From: JBGYPP01 sp041838515
GTDB lineage: Bacteria > Bacillota > Clostridia > Lachnospirales > Lachnospiraceae
NCBI GenBank assembly: GCA_041838515.1
Contig: JBGYPP010000018.1
Span: 1-64,000 of the forward strand
Reading direction: 5' to 3'
Length of the DNA stretch: 64,000 bases
Position numbers and translations under genes: made by a program. Each line of letters starts with the position of its first letter. The stretch's first letter is position 1. The notes beneath the pieces are model-generated. The model was not told the DNA's origin. It did not search any database and saw nothing but the letters and a program-made list of their open reading frames with translations. This document shows positions 6,646-15,805 of this stretch, one piece after another.

Positions 6646-7917
6646 TTAGCAATATCCATTAAACAGCATACCGCTGTAGGCGCTGGCGGCATAGGGGCTG
6701 ACATGGGTCTTGCCAGGATTTTTATAGGCCACTACCTTTTTGTCCACATACTCCATGGGGTTGAGGCTGATCTGGCCGGTCTTGCGGTAGAGCATGCCGG
6801 CGAAATCCTGCAGGGCTTCAGTGCCGGCCCTGAGGGTATCAGGCTCCTGAGCAGACTGCAACAAGGTGGAGGAGTGAAAGGCCAGTATGCCGTTTCTTCC
6901 CATGCTCAGGCCCAGGGAGGCAAAGCCGTCCTGGTAGAGGGAGGCTATGTGCATCATCTCCTGGCCCAAACGGCGGCCCGCCGGCTCTGCGCCATTTCCG
7001 GCGACATCCATAAAGCTGTTGTAACTCTCCAACAGGCGCCCCACATTGTCCGCCAGGGAAGAGAGATCGTCCTTTACGCCCACGGTCAGATTCTGACCCG
7101 GCTCGGTGGTTCCGCCGAGCAACAGGGAATATCCCTGCAGCTGAATCTGATTGGAGGAGAAGAATAGATCTCTGCCCTGAGAGCGTATATGCGCATCCGT
7201 GGGCATGTGGCTGGTCTGGTCCATGCCCAGGTAGGCCACTACGCCGGGCTGTGCAGATTCGTCACTGACCTGAAATTGTACATCCTGGTAGGCCGGCCGT
7301 CCGGTATTTTGGGACAGCAGGCGCAGGGAGGAGTAATCCCCATCCTCGGCCACTGAGGCGCGTATGCCCAGACCCGTGCTGTTGATCAGTTTGGCCACAC
7401 GGTCCTGTAGGGAACGGTTGGTGTCCTCGGCCTTGATGCTGAGCTGGAACTCATAGCGCATATCCCTGTGGGATATGGTAAAGCTGTACTCCCCAGCCTG
7501 CAATCCGGCAAAAGCCGTGGGCAGATAATGCCCGGTATTTTCCTGGGCGCTGGCCAGCTCCACGATCTCCAGTTCCAGCGGCTGCGCATCCTGGGGCAGT
7601 ACCTGTCCGGGACGCACGGAGGCCAGATGGGGGTGGCTGGAATAAGGAGTCTTGCCACTGATGGCCGCATGGTCCTGCATGCCTCCAAGTGAGGATATGG
7701 TCTGGTGCAGGCTGCGAGCCTGCTCCTTGAGCAGGACGGCGTATCCCTGGGTCTGGCTGTTGCGCACCGGCAGATACCAGGGGGATTCCTTGTTGATCCG
7801 CAGCATGGCATCGTAGACGGTGGGGGAGGACTTGCGGTTCTCCTTGCCGCCGGAGGCGGAGGGTGGCCTATAGGTGCTGACGTAATGGTTGTATATGGTG
7901 TTCAATATGGCTCCCAT
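6646..7917 (-). CDS. FliD-like (flagellar cap-like) protein of unknown role
   Basis: Protein of 423 residues. The central part (about residues 110-215) resembles the hook/IN-type repeats of flagellar cap proteins: L-x-A-G-E-Y-S-F-T-I followed by a Y-x-F-x-L-S-I strand and a T-N-R-S-L-Q-D-R helix. The C-terminal half is helical (NVGRLLESYNSFMDVA). The protein ends in an aromatic tail, ASAYSGMLFNGYC. No signal peptide and no flagellar genes are in the window. The ATG follows AAAGGAGGG on the minus strand, and a divergent promoter at 7979-8007 serves it. Function is uncertain: an exported structural or filament-associated protein is possible. Confidence 0.55.
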   Translation of the reverse strand: MGAILNTIYNHYVSTYRPPSASGGKENRKSSPTVYDAMLRINKESPWYLPVRNSQTQGYAVLLKEQARSLHQTISSLGGMQDHAAISGKTPYSSHPHLASVRPGQVLPQDAQPLELEIVELASAQENTGHYLPTAFAGLQAGEYSFTISHRDMRYEFQLSIKAEDTNRSLQDRVAKLINSTGLGIRASVAEDGDYSSLRLLSQNTGRPAYQDVQFQVSDESAQPGVVAYLGMDQTSHMPTDAHIRSQGRDLFFSSNQIQLQGYSLLLGGTTEPGQNLTVGVKDDLSSLADNVGRLLESYNSFMDVAGNGAEPAGRRLGQEMMHIASLYQDGFASLGLSMGRNGILAFHSSTLLQSAQEPDTLRAGTEALQDFAGMLYRKTGQISLNPMEYVDKKVVAYKNPGKTHVSPYAASAYSGMLFNGYC

Positions 7918-7978
7918 GGCCCTCCTTTCCGACCGGCGCTGCGGTCATATTCCAAATTTCAGACATTTATTCATTAGA

Positions 7979-8007
7979 ATTATAGCGCATAGGCCCTGGG
8001 AGCGCAA
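7979..8007 (-). promoter_or_regulatory. promoter of the FliD-like gene
   Basis: On the minus strand: TTGCGC (8007-8002), 17-base spacer, TATAAT (7984-7979). It is a sigma-A pattern, not the TAAA/GCCGATAA pattern of the flagellar sigma factor. It is back to back with the rpmG promoter. Confidence 0.6.
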
Positions 8008-8024
8008 TAAGGCCAAAAAAAACA

Positions 8025-8053
8025 TTGACGAAGCCCCGGCCTTATGCTATCTT
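8025..8053 (+). promoter_or_regulatory. promoter of rpmG-secE-nusG
   Basis: TTGACG (8025-8030), 17-base spacer, TATCTT (8048-8053), giving a leader of about 70 bases before rpmG. Confidence 0.7.
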
Positions 8054-8127
8054 GGAACAAAGATAGCTTTGTTGGTCTTTTTTTTGTGCAGAAAATCTTT
8101 GCCCAGAGGGCGCGGAGGAAACGAAGA

Positions 8128-8277
8128 ATGCGTACAAGGATCACATTGGCCTGCACCGAGTGCAAGCAGCGGAACTACAACACCACCAAGGACAAGAAGA
8201 CCCATCCGGAGCGTATGGAAATCAAGAAGTATTGCAAGTTCTGCAAGACCCACACCCTGCACAAGGAAACCAAATAA
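8128..8277 (+). CDS. rpmG: 50S ribosomal protein L33
   Basis: Protein of 49 residues with two CxxC pairs (CTEC at 9-12 and CKFC near 36-39), so it is the zinc-binding L33 type of the large ribosomal subunit. ATG 8128 is preceded by GAGGAAACGAAG; an upstream in-frame extension lacks L33 similarity. It heads the secE-nusG unit in the order usual for Bacillota, with secE 15 bases downstream. I see no tRNA gene between rpmG and secE. Confidence 0.95.
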   Translation: MRTRITLACTECKQRNYNTTKDKKTHPERMEIKKYCKFCKTHTLHKETK

Positions 8278-8292
8278 GAGGGGGCTAACGGC

Positions 8293-8505
8293 ATGGCAGA
8301 GGCAGCTGATAAGAAGAAGGCCTCCGGCCTGGCCCTGTTCTGGGATGGGGTAAAGGCGGAGTTTGGCAAAATTTCTTGGCCGGACCGCAAAGCCACTTTT
8401 AAACAGTCGGTGGCAGTGGTGGCCGTATCCCTGATTGCAGGCGTGTTGATCGCGGCTCTGGACTTTTTGATACAAATAGGCGTCAACTGGTTGACGGCGC
8501 TGTAG
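8293..8505 (+). CDS. secE: preprotein translocase subunit SecE
   Basis: Protein of 70 residues, the short one-helix form of SecE. An amphipathic segment KAEFGKISWPDRKATFKQS (the conserved K-x-x-W-P motif) precedes one membrane helix at about residues 43-65. It clamps SecY in the SecYEG export channel. It lies between rpmG and nusG, the standard order. Confidence 0.95.
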   Translation: MAEAADKKKASGLALFWDGVKAEFGKISWPDRKATFKQSVAVVAVSLIAGVLIAALDFLIQIGVNWLTAL

Positions 8506-8571
8506 AGGACAGGGTCCGGGCAGCCCGGTCCGGGAATGGATTCCGGCCGCGCAGGCATATGGGGTGGAAAA

Positions 8572-9090
8572 ATGGCAGAACCAAAGTGGTATGTTGTGCA
8601 TACCTATTCCGGCTATGAGAATAAGGTAAAGGCCAACATAGAAAAAACCATAGAGAATAATAAGCATCTGGCCGAGCGCATCCTGGAGGTGCGTGTGCCT
8701 ATGCAGACGGTTACGGAAATAAAGAATGGCATGCGCAAGAGCGTGCAGAAGAAGATGTTTCCCGGCTATGTCCTCATCCATATGGAGATGGAGGACGACA
8801 CCTGGTATGTGGTACGCAATACCCGGGGGGTTACCGGCTTTGTGGGGCCGGGCAGCAAGCCCGTACCCCTTTCCGAGGCGGAGATGAAGCCCCTGGGCAT
8901 ACACGAGCCCTCCACAGTCGTGGATTTTGGCGAGGGCGACAGCGTTACCATCGTGGCCGGCGTTTGGGAGGGCACGGTGGGCATGGTACACAAGATGGAT
9001 TACGGCAAGGAAACAGCCACCATCAATGTAGAGCTTTTCGGCAGGGAAACGCCTGTGGAGATAGGCTTTGCCGAGGTGAAGAAGCTCTAA
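8572..9090 (+). CDS. nusG: transcription termination/antitermination protein NusG
   Basis: Protein of 172 residues. The N-terminal NGN domain begins KWYVVHTYSGYENKV, and a C-terminal KOW domain carries VTIVAGVWEGTVGMVHKMD. It binds RNA polymerase and couples transcription to Rho or to the ribosome. ATG 8572 is chosen over ATG 8536, because the intervening 12 residues (DSGRAGIWGG) are outside the family and GGGGTGG lies just before 8572. Confidence 0.95.
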   Translation: MAEPKWYVVHTYSGYENKVKANIEKTIENNKHLAERILEVRVPMQTVTEIKNGMRKSVQKKMFPGYVLIHMEMEDDTWYVVRNTRGVTGFVGPGSKPVPLSEAEMKPLGIHEPSTVVDFGEGDSVTIVAGVWEGTVGMVHKMDYGKETATINVELFGRETPVEIGFAEVKKL

Positions 9091-9209
9091 GTTTTTTATT
9101 TGGGTATTGGGCCTATGGCTTGATATAGCAACAAAGCGGATGCAAATCCGGGTGGGAGCAAGAGCCCAGCGCTTTTGCGCCAAGCAACCACATTATAGGA
9201 GGTGCCATT

Positions 9210-9635
9210 ATGGCAAAAAAAGTAACAGGATATATCAAATTGCAAATTCCGGCCGGCAAGGCTACGCCTGCACCGCCGGTAGGCCCCGCTCTGGGCCAGC
9301 ACGGCGTGAATATCGTGGAATTTACCAAGCAGTTCAACGCGCGCACGGCGGACAAGGGCGATGTGATCATCCCCGTGGTTATCACGGTATATGCGGATAG
9401 GAGCTTCAGCTTCATCACCAAGACTCCGCCTGCGGCCGTATTGTTAAAAAAGGCCTGCAACATCAAGTCCGGTTCTGCCGTACCCAACAAGACCAAGGTG
9501 GCTTCTATCTCCAAGGCCAAGCTCAAGGAGATAGCCGAGCTGAAAATGCCGGATCTGACCGCCGCCAGCCTGGAGGCCGCCATGAGCATGATAGCCGGCA
9601 CGGCCAGGAGCATGGGTATCACTGTAGAGGACTAA
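9210..9635 (+). CDS. rplK: 50S ribosomal protein L11
   Basis: Protein of 141 residues, full family length. It starts [20 protein letters not shown] with the proline-rich [11 protein letters not shown] segment that forms the thiopeptide and stringent-factor binding region with 23S rRNA. The ribosome binding site TAGGAGGTG lies at 9196-9204. It follows nusG by 119 bases and precedes rplA by 59 bases. Confidence 0.97.
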   Translation: MAKKVTGYIKLQIPAGKATPAPPVGPALGQHGVNIVEFTKQFNARTADKGDVIIPVVITVYADRSFSFITKTPPAAVLLKKACNIKSGSAVPNKTKVASISKAKLKEIAELKMPDLTAASLEAAMSMIAGTARSMGITVED

Positions 9636-9694
9636 GATTGCGCATTGGGAGATAGGCCCTCCGGCCTGTCGTTAGAACCTAGGAGGAGAAGAAT

Positions 9695-10384
9695 ATGAAG
9701 CGTGGTAAAAAATATTTGGAGGCCGCCAAGCTGGTGGACCGCAGTGTATATTACGAGCCGGACGAGGCCATTGCGCTGGCCAAAAAGACCGCCCAGGCCA
9801 AATTTGATGAAACCATAGAGCTGCATCTGCGTACGGGCTGCGACGGCCGCCATGCCGATCAGCAGGTCCGCGGCGCGGTGGTGCTGCCTCACGGTACCGG
9901 AAAGACGGTCCGCGTGCTGGTATTTGCCAAGGGAGATAAGGTGGCTGAGGCGGAGGCCGCAGGCGCCAACCATGTGGGCGGCGAGGAGCTGGTTCCCCGC
10001 ATACAGAATGACGGTTGGTTGGATTTTGACGTAGTGGTGGCCACCCCGGATATGATGGGCGTGGTGGGTCGTCTGGGTAAGGTGCTGGGTCCCAAGGGTT
10101 TGATGCCTAACCCCAAGGCTGGCACGGTTACCATGGATGTGGCCAAGGCCATATCTGAGATCAAGGCCGGTAAGATAGAGTACCGTCTGGACAAAACCAA
10201 TATTATTCATGTTCCCCTGGGCAAGGCCAGCTTTAGCGAGGAGGCGCTTAAGGAGAATTATAACGCCCTGGTGGAGGCTGTTCTCAAGGCAAAGCCCTCG
10301 GCTGTAAAGGGTCAGTTCATTCGCAGCGCCACCATGACCAGCACCATGGGCCCTGGCATACGCATCAATACCGCCCGCTTCTAA
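9695..10384 (+). CDS. rplA: 50S ribosomal protein L1
   Basis: Protein of 229 residues, full length. The family signature is visible ([19 protein letters not shown] near residues 126-144) together with the N-terminal [15 protein letters not shown]1 forms the ribosomal stalk at the E site and usually represses its own rplK-rplA messenger RNA. The ribosome binding site TAGGAGGAGAAG precedes the ATG. Confidence 0.97.
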   Translation: MKRGKKYLEAAKLVDRSVYYEPDEAIALAKKTAQAKFDETIELHLRTGCDGRHADQQVRGAVVLPHGTGKTVRVLVFAKGDKVAEAEAAGANHVGGEELVPRIQNDGWLDFDVVVATPDMMGVVGRLGKVLGPKGLMPNPKAGTVTMDVAKAISEIKAGKIEYRLDKTNIIHVPLGKASFSEEALKENYNALVEAVLKAKPSAVKGQFIRSATMTSTMGPGIRINTARF

Positions 10385-10535
10385 GGGGCGCAGGCGGATA
10401 CGAGCCCAGATTCTCTCCGGGGCGGCCCTTGGCGGGGCTGCCCGGGCAGGGGGCTTATCCCCGAGATGGACTGGGATATCGGGCGAGGCCTGGCTGGGAG
10501 TGAGATTTGCCCGGAACAAAAGGGCTGCATATCCA

Positions 10536-10564
10536 TTGACAAGTGTGGCGCCTGGCGCTATGCT
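10536..10564 (+). promoter_or_regulatory. promoter for rplJ-rplL
   Basis: TTGACA (10536-10541), 17-base spacer, TATGCT (10559-10564). Transcription would start near 10571, just before the L10 leader. Confidence 0.8.
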
Positions 10565-10570
10565 TATATA

Positions 10571-10737
10571 GATGTACCAAGCCGAAGACAGCAGGTGTCT
10601 GTGCAGACATAAATCCTGCCGAGGAGATGGTGTTCCCGAGTATGGGCAGCCGGGCGGCTGTAAATGCCCGGAGTGCGATCCGGTATCTCCTATCCCCCTA
10701 TTGTCGGCTATAGCAGGCAAAAGAGGGATTTTTTTCG
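10571..10737 (+). promoter_or_regulatory. ribosomal protein L10 leader with attenuator
   Basis: The leader holds the Bacillota L10-leader core: CCGAAGACAGCAGGTG pairs with AATCCTGCCGAGG across a short arm. The L10/L12 complex is known to bind such leaders and repress rplJL. Downstream, TATCCCCCT (about 10692-10700) can pair with AGAGGGAT ahead of T7 near 10731-10737, which would act as an attenuator. Base pairing was judged by eye. Confidence 0.7.
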
Positions 10738-10769
10738 GAAAAAAATATGATGAACAGGAGGTAAAAAAG

Positions 10770-11264
10770 ATGGCTAAAGTGGAATTGAAAAAGCCCATCG
10801 TGGAGGAGATCTCCCAAGGTATCGCCAATGCGCAGTCTGTGATTTTGGTGGATTACCGGGGGATTACCGTAGAGCAGGATACCCAGCTGCGCAAGACCAT
10901 GCGTGAAGCCGGCGTAAACTACAAGGTCTACAAGAACACCATGATGAACTTTGCTTTCGAGGGAACGGCCTGCGAGCCGCTGCGCCCCTATCTGGAAGGC
11001 CCCAACGCTATCGCTTTCTGCGACAGCGATGCGACGGCACCGGCCCGGATTTTGGCGGAGTTTGCAAAGAAGGCTCCCAAGCTGGAGATCAAGGCCGGTA
11101 TTGTGGATGGCGTGTTCTATGATGCGGCCGGCGTGAATACGATCGCTACCATCCCGTCCAAGGAAGTGCTCATCTCCAGGCTGCTGGGCAGCTTGAAGAG
11201 TCCTGTCACCAACTTTGCCCGCGTGCTGAACCAGATCGCGGAAAAGAACAGCGGCGCAGCCTAA
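10770..11264 (+). CDS. rplJ: 50S ribosomal protein L10
   Basis: Protein of 164 residues. It starts MAKVELKKPIVEEISQ and contains the family's LVDYRGITV and LR...MREAGVNYKVYKNTM segments. Its C-terminal helix carries L7/L12 dimers. ATG 10770 is preceded by ACAGGAGGTAAAAAAG. It is co-transcribed with rplL, 50 bases downstream, from the promoter at 10536. Confidence 0.97.
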   Translation: MAKVELKKPIVEEISQGIANAQSVILVDYRGITVEQDTQLRKTMREAGVNYKVYKNTMMNFAFEGTACEPLRPYLEGPNAIAFCDSDATAPARILAEFAKKAPKLEIKAGIVDGVFYDAAGVNTIATIPSKEVLISRLLGSLKSPVTNFARVLNQIAEKNSGAA

Positions 11265-11314
11265 GGGATCTGTGCATACACAAGGTTTAAAAATACGATT
11301 GGAGGAAAAATATC

Positions 11315-11686
11315 ATGGCAAAATTGACTGCACAAGAGTTGATCGACGCAATCAAAGAGATGACCGTCCTGGAGCTGAACGACCTGGTAAAGGCCTGTGA
11401 GGAAGAGTTCGGCGTATCCGCTGCCGCCGGCGTAGTAGTGGCCGCAGCCGGCCCTGCCGAGGAGGTAGAGGAAAAGACCGAATTTGATGTAGAGCTGACC
11501 GAGGTTGGTTCTGAGAAGGTAAAGGTAATCAAGGTGGTTCGTGAGGCTACTGGCCTGGGCCTGAAGGAGGCAAAGGATGTGGTAGACGGCGCTCCCAAGC
11601 TGCTGAAGGAGGCTGTGTCCAAGGACGAGGCCGAGGAGCTGAAGAAGAAGCTGGAAGAGGTTGGCGCAAAGGTTACCCTGAAGTAA
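11315..11686 (+). CDS. rplL: 50S ribosomal protein L7/L12
   Basis: Protein of 123 residues. The N-terminal dimerisation helices contain [19 protein letters not shown], followed by an Ala/Gly-rich hinge (~40-52) and the C-terminal domain [20 protein letters not shown] that recruits translation factors. A ribosome binding site TTGGAGGAAAAATATC precedes the ATG. A strong terminator follows 19 bases after the stop. Confidence 0.97.
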   Translation: MAKLTAQELIDAIKEMTVLELNDLVKACEEEFGVSAAAGVVVAAAGPAEEVEEKTEFDVELTEVGSEKVKVIKVVREATGLGLKEAKDVVDGAPKLLKEAVSKDEAEELKKKLEEVGAKVTLK

Positions 11687-11705
11687 TCTCCGCCTATAGG
11701 AAGAG

Positions 11706-11743
11706 GCTGCCGTTCGGAAGAGATTCCGGGCGGCGGCTTTTTT
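11706..11743 (+). terminator. terminator between rplL and rpoB
   Basis: A GC-rich 12-base stem, GCTGCCGTTCGG (11706-11717) with CCGGGCGGCGGC (11726-11737), followed by six T. rpoB then has its own promoter, so part of the rplJL transcripts probably end here. Confidence 0.85.
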
Positions 11744-11784
11744 GCTTGTCGGGGTGCGGATGTCTTGACACTATGGATTGGCAG

Positions 11785-11813
11785 TTGACGATTGTGGGTT
11801 ATTGTGATAAGAT
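11785..11813 (+). promoter_or_regulatory. promoter for rpoB-rpoC
   Basis: TTGACG (11785-11790), 17-base spacer, TAAGAT (11808-11813). A second TTGACA lies 20 bases upstream at 11765. The leader of about 85 bases contains a small hairpin (GCACTTTTGTGC, 11821-11832). Confidence 0.65.
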
Positions 11814-11906
11814 GAAAAATGCACTTTTGTGCAGAAAAAAGTGTGTTTCTCATGCGTTTTTTTTGTCAGACTGTGTCAATCATTGAAAGAATGGGGTGGT
11901 AGGTCC

Positions 11907-14900
11907 ATGGAGAAGAACAGGATTCGTCCTATTGCGTCTGGAAAGCACGCCCGAATGAGCTATTCCAGGCAAAAAGAAGTGTTGGAAATGCCCAATTTGA
12001 TAGAGGTGCAAAAAAACTCCTATCAATGGTTTCTAAAAGAGGGCTTGCGGGAGGTTTTTGACGACATTTCCCCCATTGTGGATTTGAGCGGATCGCTGCG
12101 TTTGGAATTTGTGGACTTTGAGCTGTGCCAAGGCCCTGGAGATATTAAATATACCATAGAAGAGTGTAAGGAGAGGGATGCCAACTATGCCGCCCCCCTT
12201 AAAGTGCGGGTGCGCCTGCACAATAAGGAGAGAGATGGGGAGATGGCCGAGCATGAGATCTTCATGGGCGATCTGCCCTTGATGACACCCAATGGCACCT
12301 TTATTATCAACGGTGCTGAGAGGGTTATTGTCAGTCAATTAGTGCGTTCCCCTGGAATTTATTATTCTATAAGCCATGACAAATTGGGCAAGAGGCTGTT
12401 CTCCGCCCAGGTGATACCCAATAGAGGCGCATGGTTGGAGTACGAAACCGACTCCAATGATGTGTTTTATGTGCGTGTGGACAGGACCAGAAAGGTGCCG
12501 GTTACCGTGCTGGTGCGAGCCCTGGGCCTGGGCACCAATGAGGAGATTATAGAGCTTTTCGGCCAGGATCCCAAGATTGAGGCGACCTTGGCCAAGGATC
12601 CCGCCCAGAATTATAGGGAGGGCTTGCTGGAGTTGTATAAAAAGATCCGTCCGGGCGAGCCTCTCAGCGAGGACAGCGCGGCATCTTTGATACGCTCTAT
12701 GTTCTTTGACCCCCGCCGCTACGATTTGGCCAAGGTAGGTCGTTACAAATTTAACAAAAAATTGGCCTTTCGCAACCGCCTTCGGGGCCGCAGTCTGGCC
12801 CGGGATGTCATAGATCCGGAAACCGGGGAGCTGCTTTATGCCGCCGGCGTCAAGTTGGACGGGGATATGGCTGAGCGTATACAGAATGCGGCCGTGGCCT
12901 ATGTAGATGTGGAGGGCGAGGAGGGCCCTGTGCGGGTGTTGTCCAATTTGATGGTGGACATCACCGGCTTCGTGGACTGCCAGCCCAGGGAACTGGGCAT
13001 ATATGAGAGGGTGTATTATCCCGTCCTGTCCAAGCTGTTGGAGGAGTATGGCCAGGATTCCGAGGTGCTGAGGGAGGCTATATGCCGTAACGCCCATCAA
13101 TTGATACCCAAGCATGTGACCAAGGAGGACATACTGGCCTCCATCAATTACAATATCCATCTGGAGCAGGGTCTGGGCAGTGATGATGATATAGACCATC
13201 TGGGCAACAGGCGTATACGCGCTGTGGGCGAATTGCTCCAGAATCAGTACCGCATAGGCTTATCCCGCATGGAGAGGGTGGTGCGGGAACGCATGAGCAC
13301 CCATGACGGGGAGAATATTACCCCCCAATCCCTGGTAAATATCAAGCCAGTGACGGCAGCGGTAAAGGAGTTCTTTGGCTCCTCCCAGCTCTCCCAGTTC
13401 ATGGACCAAAACAATCCTCTGGGCGAGCTGACCCACAAGCGCAGGCTTTCCGCCCTGGGCCCCGGCGGTCTGTCCAGGGATAGGGCCGGATTTGAGGTAC
13501 GTGACGTACACTATTCCCACTATGGCCGCATGTGTCCCATAGAAACGCCCGAAGGACCCAATATAGGTCTGATCAACTCCCTGGCCAGCTATGCCAGGAT
13601 CAATGAGTATGGCTTTGTAGAGGCCCCTTACCGTAAGATAGACCGCAGCCAGCCGGACAATCCCAGGGTGACGGATGAAGTGGTGTATATGACGGCGGAT
13701 GAGGAGGACAATTACCATGTGGCCCAGGCCAATGAGGCGCTGGACGAGCAGGGTCACTTTGTGCGCAATATGGTGTCGGGCCGCTATCTGGATGAAACCC
13801 AGGAGTATCCCAAGGCCCTGTTTGAGTATATGGATGTATCTCCCAAGATGGTATTCTCCGTGGCCACGGCTCTGATACCTTTCCTGGAGAATGACGATGC
13901 CAACCGCGCGCTGATGGGCTCCAACATGCAGCGTCAGGCCGTACCCCTGATGACTACCGAGGCTCCGGTGGTGGGTACCGGCATAGAGATCAAGGCGGCT
14001 GTGGATTCCGGTGTTTGCCTGCTGGCTCCCAAGGCCGGAGTCATAGATTACGTGTCCAGCGATTCCATAAGGATGACGGCGGAGGACGGGGAGAAGCTGA
14101 ATTTCAAGCTGCATAAGTTTGTGCGCAGCAACCAGTCCAACTGCTACAATCAAAAGCCCATAGTGTCCAAAGGGGATAAGGTGGCTGCCGGCCAGGTACT
14201 GGCAGACGGCCCCTCTACGGCAGAGGGCGAACTGGCTCTGGGTAAGAATCCGCTGATAGGATTTATGACCTGGGAGGGCTATAACTACGAGGATGCCGTA
14301 CTGCTCAGCGAGAGGCTGGTACAGCAGGATGTCTATACCTCCATCCATATAGAGGAGTATGAGGCGGAGGCGCGGGATACCAAGCTGGGTCCGGAGGAGA
14401 TCACCCGGGATGTGTCCGGCGTGGGCGATGAGGCTCTCAAGGATTTGGATGAGAGGGGTATAATACGCATAGGCGCCGAGGTGCAGGCCGGGGATATACT
14501 GGTGGGCAAGGTGACTCCCAAGGGAGAAACGGAGCTGACTCCCGAGGAGAGGCTGCTGCGCGCCATCTTTGGAGAGAAAGCCAGGGAGGTACGGGATACT
14601 TCTCTCAAGGTTCCTCATGGGGAATACGGCATTGTTGTGGATACAAAGGTCTTTACCCGGGAAAATTCTGACGAGCTATCTCCCGGCGTCAATAAGGCCG
14701 TGCGGATCTATATAGCGCAGAAGCGTAAAATTTCCGTGGGAGATAAGATGGCCGGCCGTCATGGCAACAAGGGCGTGGTGTCCAGGGTGCTGCCTGTAGA
14801 GGATATGCCCTACCTGCCCAATGGCCGCCCTCTGGATATAGTGTTGAACCCCCTGGGCGTGCCCTCCCGTATGAATATAGGCCAGGTGCTGGAGATACAT

Positions 14901-15776
14901 CTCTCCCTGGCGGCTAAGGCCCTGGGCTTTAATGTGGCCACTCCGGTATTTGACGGAGCCAATGAGATAGACATCATGGACACTTTGGATCTGGCCAATG
15001 ATTATGTCAATTTGGAGTGGGAAGAATTTGAAAAAAGGCACAAAGACGAACTATTGCCCGAAGTATTGCAGTATTTATCCGACAACAGAGAGCATAGAAA
15101 GCTTTGGAAGGGTGTACCCATCTCCCGGGATGGCAAGGTACGCCTGCGGGATGGGCGGACAGGCGAGTACTTTGACAGCCCTGTCACCATAGGCCATATG
15201 CATTATCTAAAGCTGCACCACCTGGTGGACGACAAGATACATGCCCGTTCCACCGGCCCCTACTCCCTGGTGACCCAGCAGCCCTTGGGCGGTAAGGCCC
15301 AGTTCGGCGGCCAGCGATTCGGAGAGATGGAGGTGTGGGCGCTGGAGGCCTATGGCGCCTCCCATACCCTGCAGGAGATATTGACGGTGAAATCCGACGA
15401 TGTCATAGGGCGGGTAAAGACCTATGAGGCCATTATCAAGGGGGATAACATACCCCAGCCCGGCATACCGGAGTCCTTTAAGGTATTGCTCAAGGAGCTG
15501 CAGGCTCTGGGCCTGGATGTGCGGGTGCTGAGGGATGACCGCACCGAGGTGGAGATCATGGAGAGCGTGGATTACAGCAATCCCAGCTTCTTGGAGGAGT
15601 ACGGCGGGGGACAGGCCGGAGGGTATTACGACAATCAGAGCCTGGGGCAGATGGGATACCAGACCCAGGAATTTGACCATAGGACCAAGGACTTGGTGGC
15701 TGTGGAAGAGGAAGAGGCCTTTTTGGAGCCAGAAGAGGATGGCTTTGACGATGTTTCTATGGAAGAGGAATTTTGA
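11907..15776 (+). CDS. rpoB: DNA-directed RNA polymerase subunit beta
   Basis: Protein of 1289 residues. Landmarks in order: [15 protein letters not shown] near the N-terminus; the rifampicin-pocket segment [20 protein letters not shown] followed by [50 protein letters not shown]; and the C-terminal clamp [23 protein letters not shown]. The residues usually changed in rifampicin resistance (Q, D, H, S of that pocket) look wild type. ATG 11907 follows GGGGTGGTAGGTCC; an in-frame extension to 11829 lies in the leader. rpoC starts 29 bases downstream. Confidence 0.98.
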   Translation: MEKNRIRPIASGKHARMSYSRQKEVLEMPNLIEVQKNSYQWFLKEGLREVFDDISPIVDLSGSLRLEFVDFELCQGPGDIKYTIEECKERDANYAAPLKVRVRLHNKERDGEMAEHEIFMGDLPLMTPNGTFIINGAERVIVSQLVRSPGIYYSISHDKLGKRLFSAQVIPNRGAWLEYETDSNDVFYVRVDRTRKVPVTVLVRALGLGTNEEIIELFGQDPKIEATLAKDPAQNYREGLLELYKKIRPGEPLSEDSAASLIRSMFFDPRRYDLAKVGRYKFNKKLAFRNRLRGRSLARDVIDPETGELLYAAGVKLDGDMAERIQNAAVAYVDVEGEEGPVRVLSNLMVDITGFVDCQPRELGIYERVYYPVLSKLLEEYGQDSEVLREAICRNAHQLIPKHVTKEDILASINYNIHLEQGLGSDDDIDHLGNRRIRAVGELLQNQYRIGLSRMERVVRERMSTHDGENITPQSLVNIKPVTAAVKEFFGSSQLSQFMDQNNPLGELTHKRRLSALGPGGLSRDRAGFEVRDVHYSHYGRMCPIETPEGPNIGLINSLASYARINEYGFVEAPYRKIDRSQPDNPRVTDEVVYMTADEEDNYHVAQANEALDEQGHFVRNMVSGRYLDETQEYPKALFEYMDVSPKMVFSVATALIPFLENDDANRALMGSNMQRQAVPLMTTEAPVVGTGIEIKAAVDSGVCLLAPKAGVIDYVSSDSIRMTAEDGEKLNFKLHKFVRSNQSNCYNQKPIVSKGDKVAAGQVLADGPSTAEGELALGKNPLIGFMTWEGYNYEDAVLLSERLVQQDVYTSIHIEEYEAEARDTKLGPEEITRDVSGVGDEALKDLDERGIIRIGAEVQAGDILVGKVTPKGETELTPEERLLRAIFGEKAREVRDTSLKVPHGEYGIVVDTKVFTRENSDELSPGVNKAVRIYIAQKRKISVGDKMAGRHGNKGVVSRVLPVEDMPYLPNGRPLDIVLNPLGVPSRMNIGQVLEIHLSLAAKALGFNVATPVFDGANEIDIMDTLDLANDYVNLEWEEFEKRHKDELLPEVLQYLSDNREHRKLWKGVPISRDGKVRLRDGRTGEYFDSPVTIGHMHYLKLHHLVDDKIHARSTGPYSLVTQQPLGGKAQFGGQRFGEMEVWALEAYGASHTLQEILTVKSDDVIGRVKTYEAIIKGDNIPQPGIPESFKVLLKELQALGLDVRVLRDDRTEVEIMESVDYSNPSFLEEYGGGQAGGYYDNQSLGQMGYQTQEFDHRTKDLVAVEEEEAFLEPEEDGFDDVSMEEEF

Positions 15777-15805
15777 TACAAGCCGTCAGGGAAGGAGTGC
15801 CTTGT

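Larger units (their letters stand above)
10385..10769 (+). other. rplA-rplJ intergenic region with promoter and L10 leader
   Basis: 385 bases with no gene. It contains a promoter (10536-10564), an L10-type leader with the conserved CCGAAGACAGCAGGTG and AATCCTGCCGAGG segments (about 10580-10625), and a hairpin followed by T7 close to rplJ (about 10692-10737). In-frame codons upstream of ATG 10770 run through the structured leader and are not protein. Confidence 0.7.

Noticed and set aside
9168..9185. GCGCTTTTGCGC as a terminator between nusG and rplK
   Set aside because: A 4-base stem with no T run after it; rplK is more likely read from the nusG transcript or an unseen promoter.
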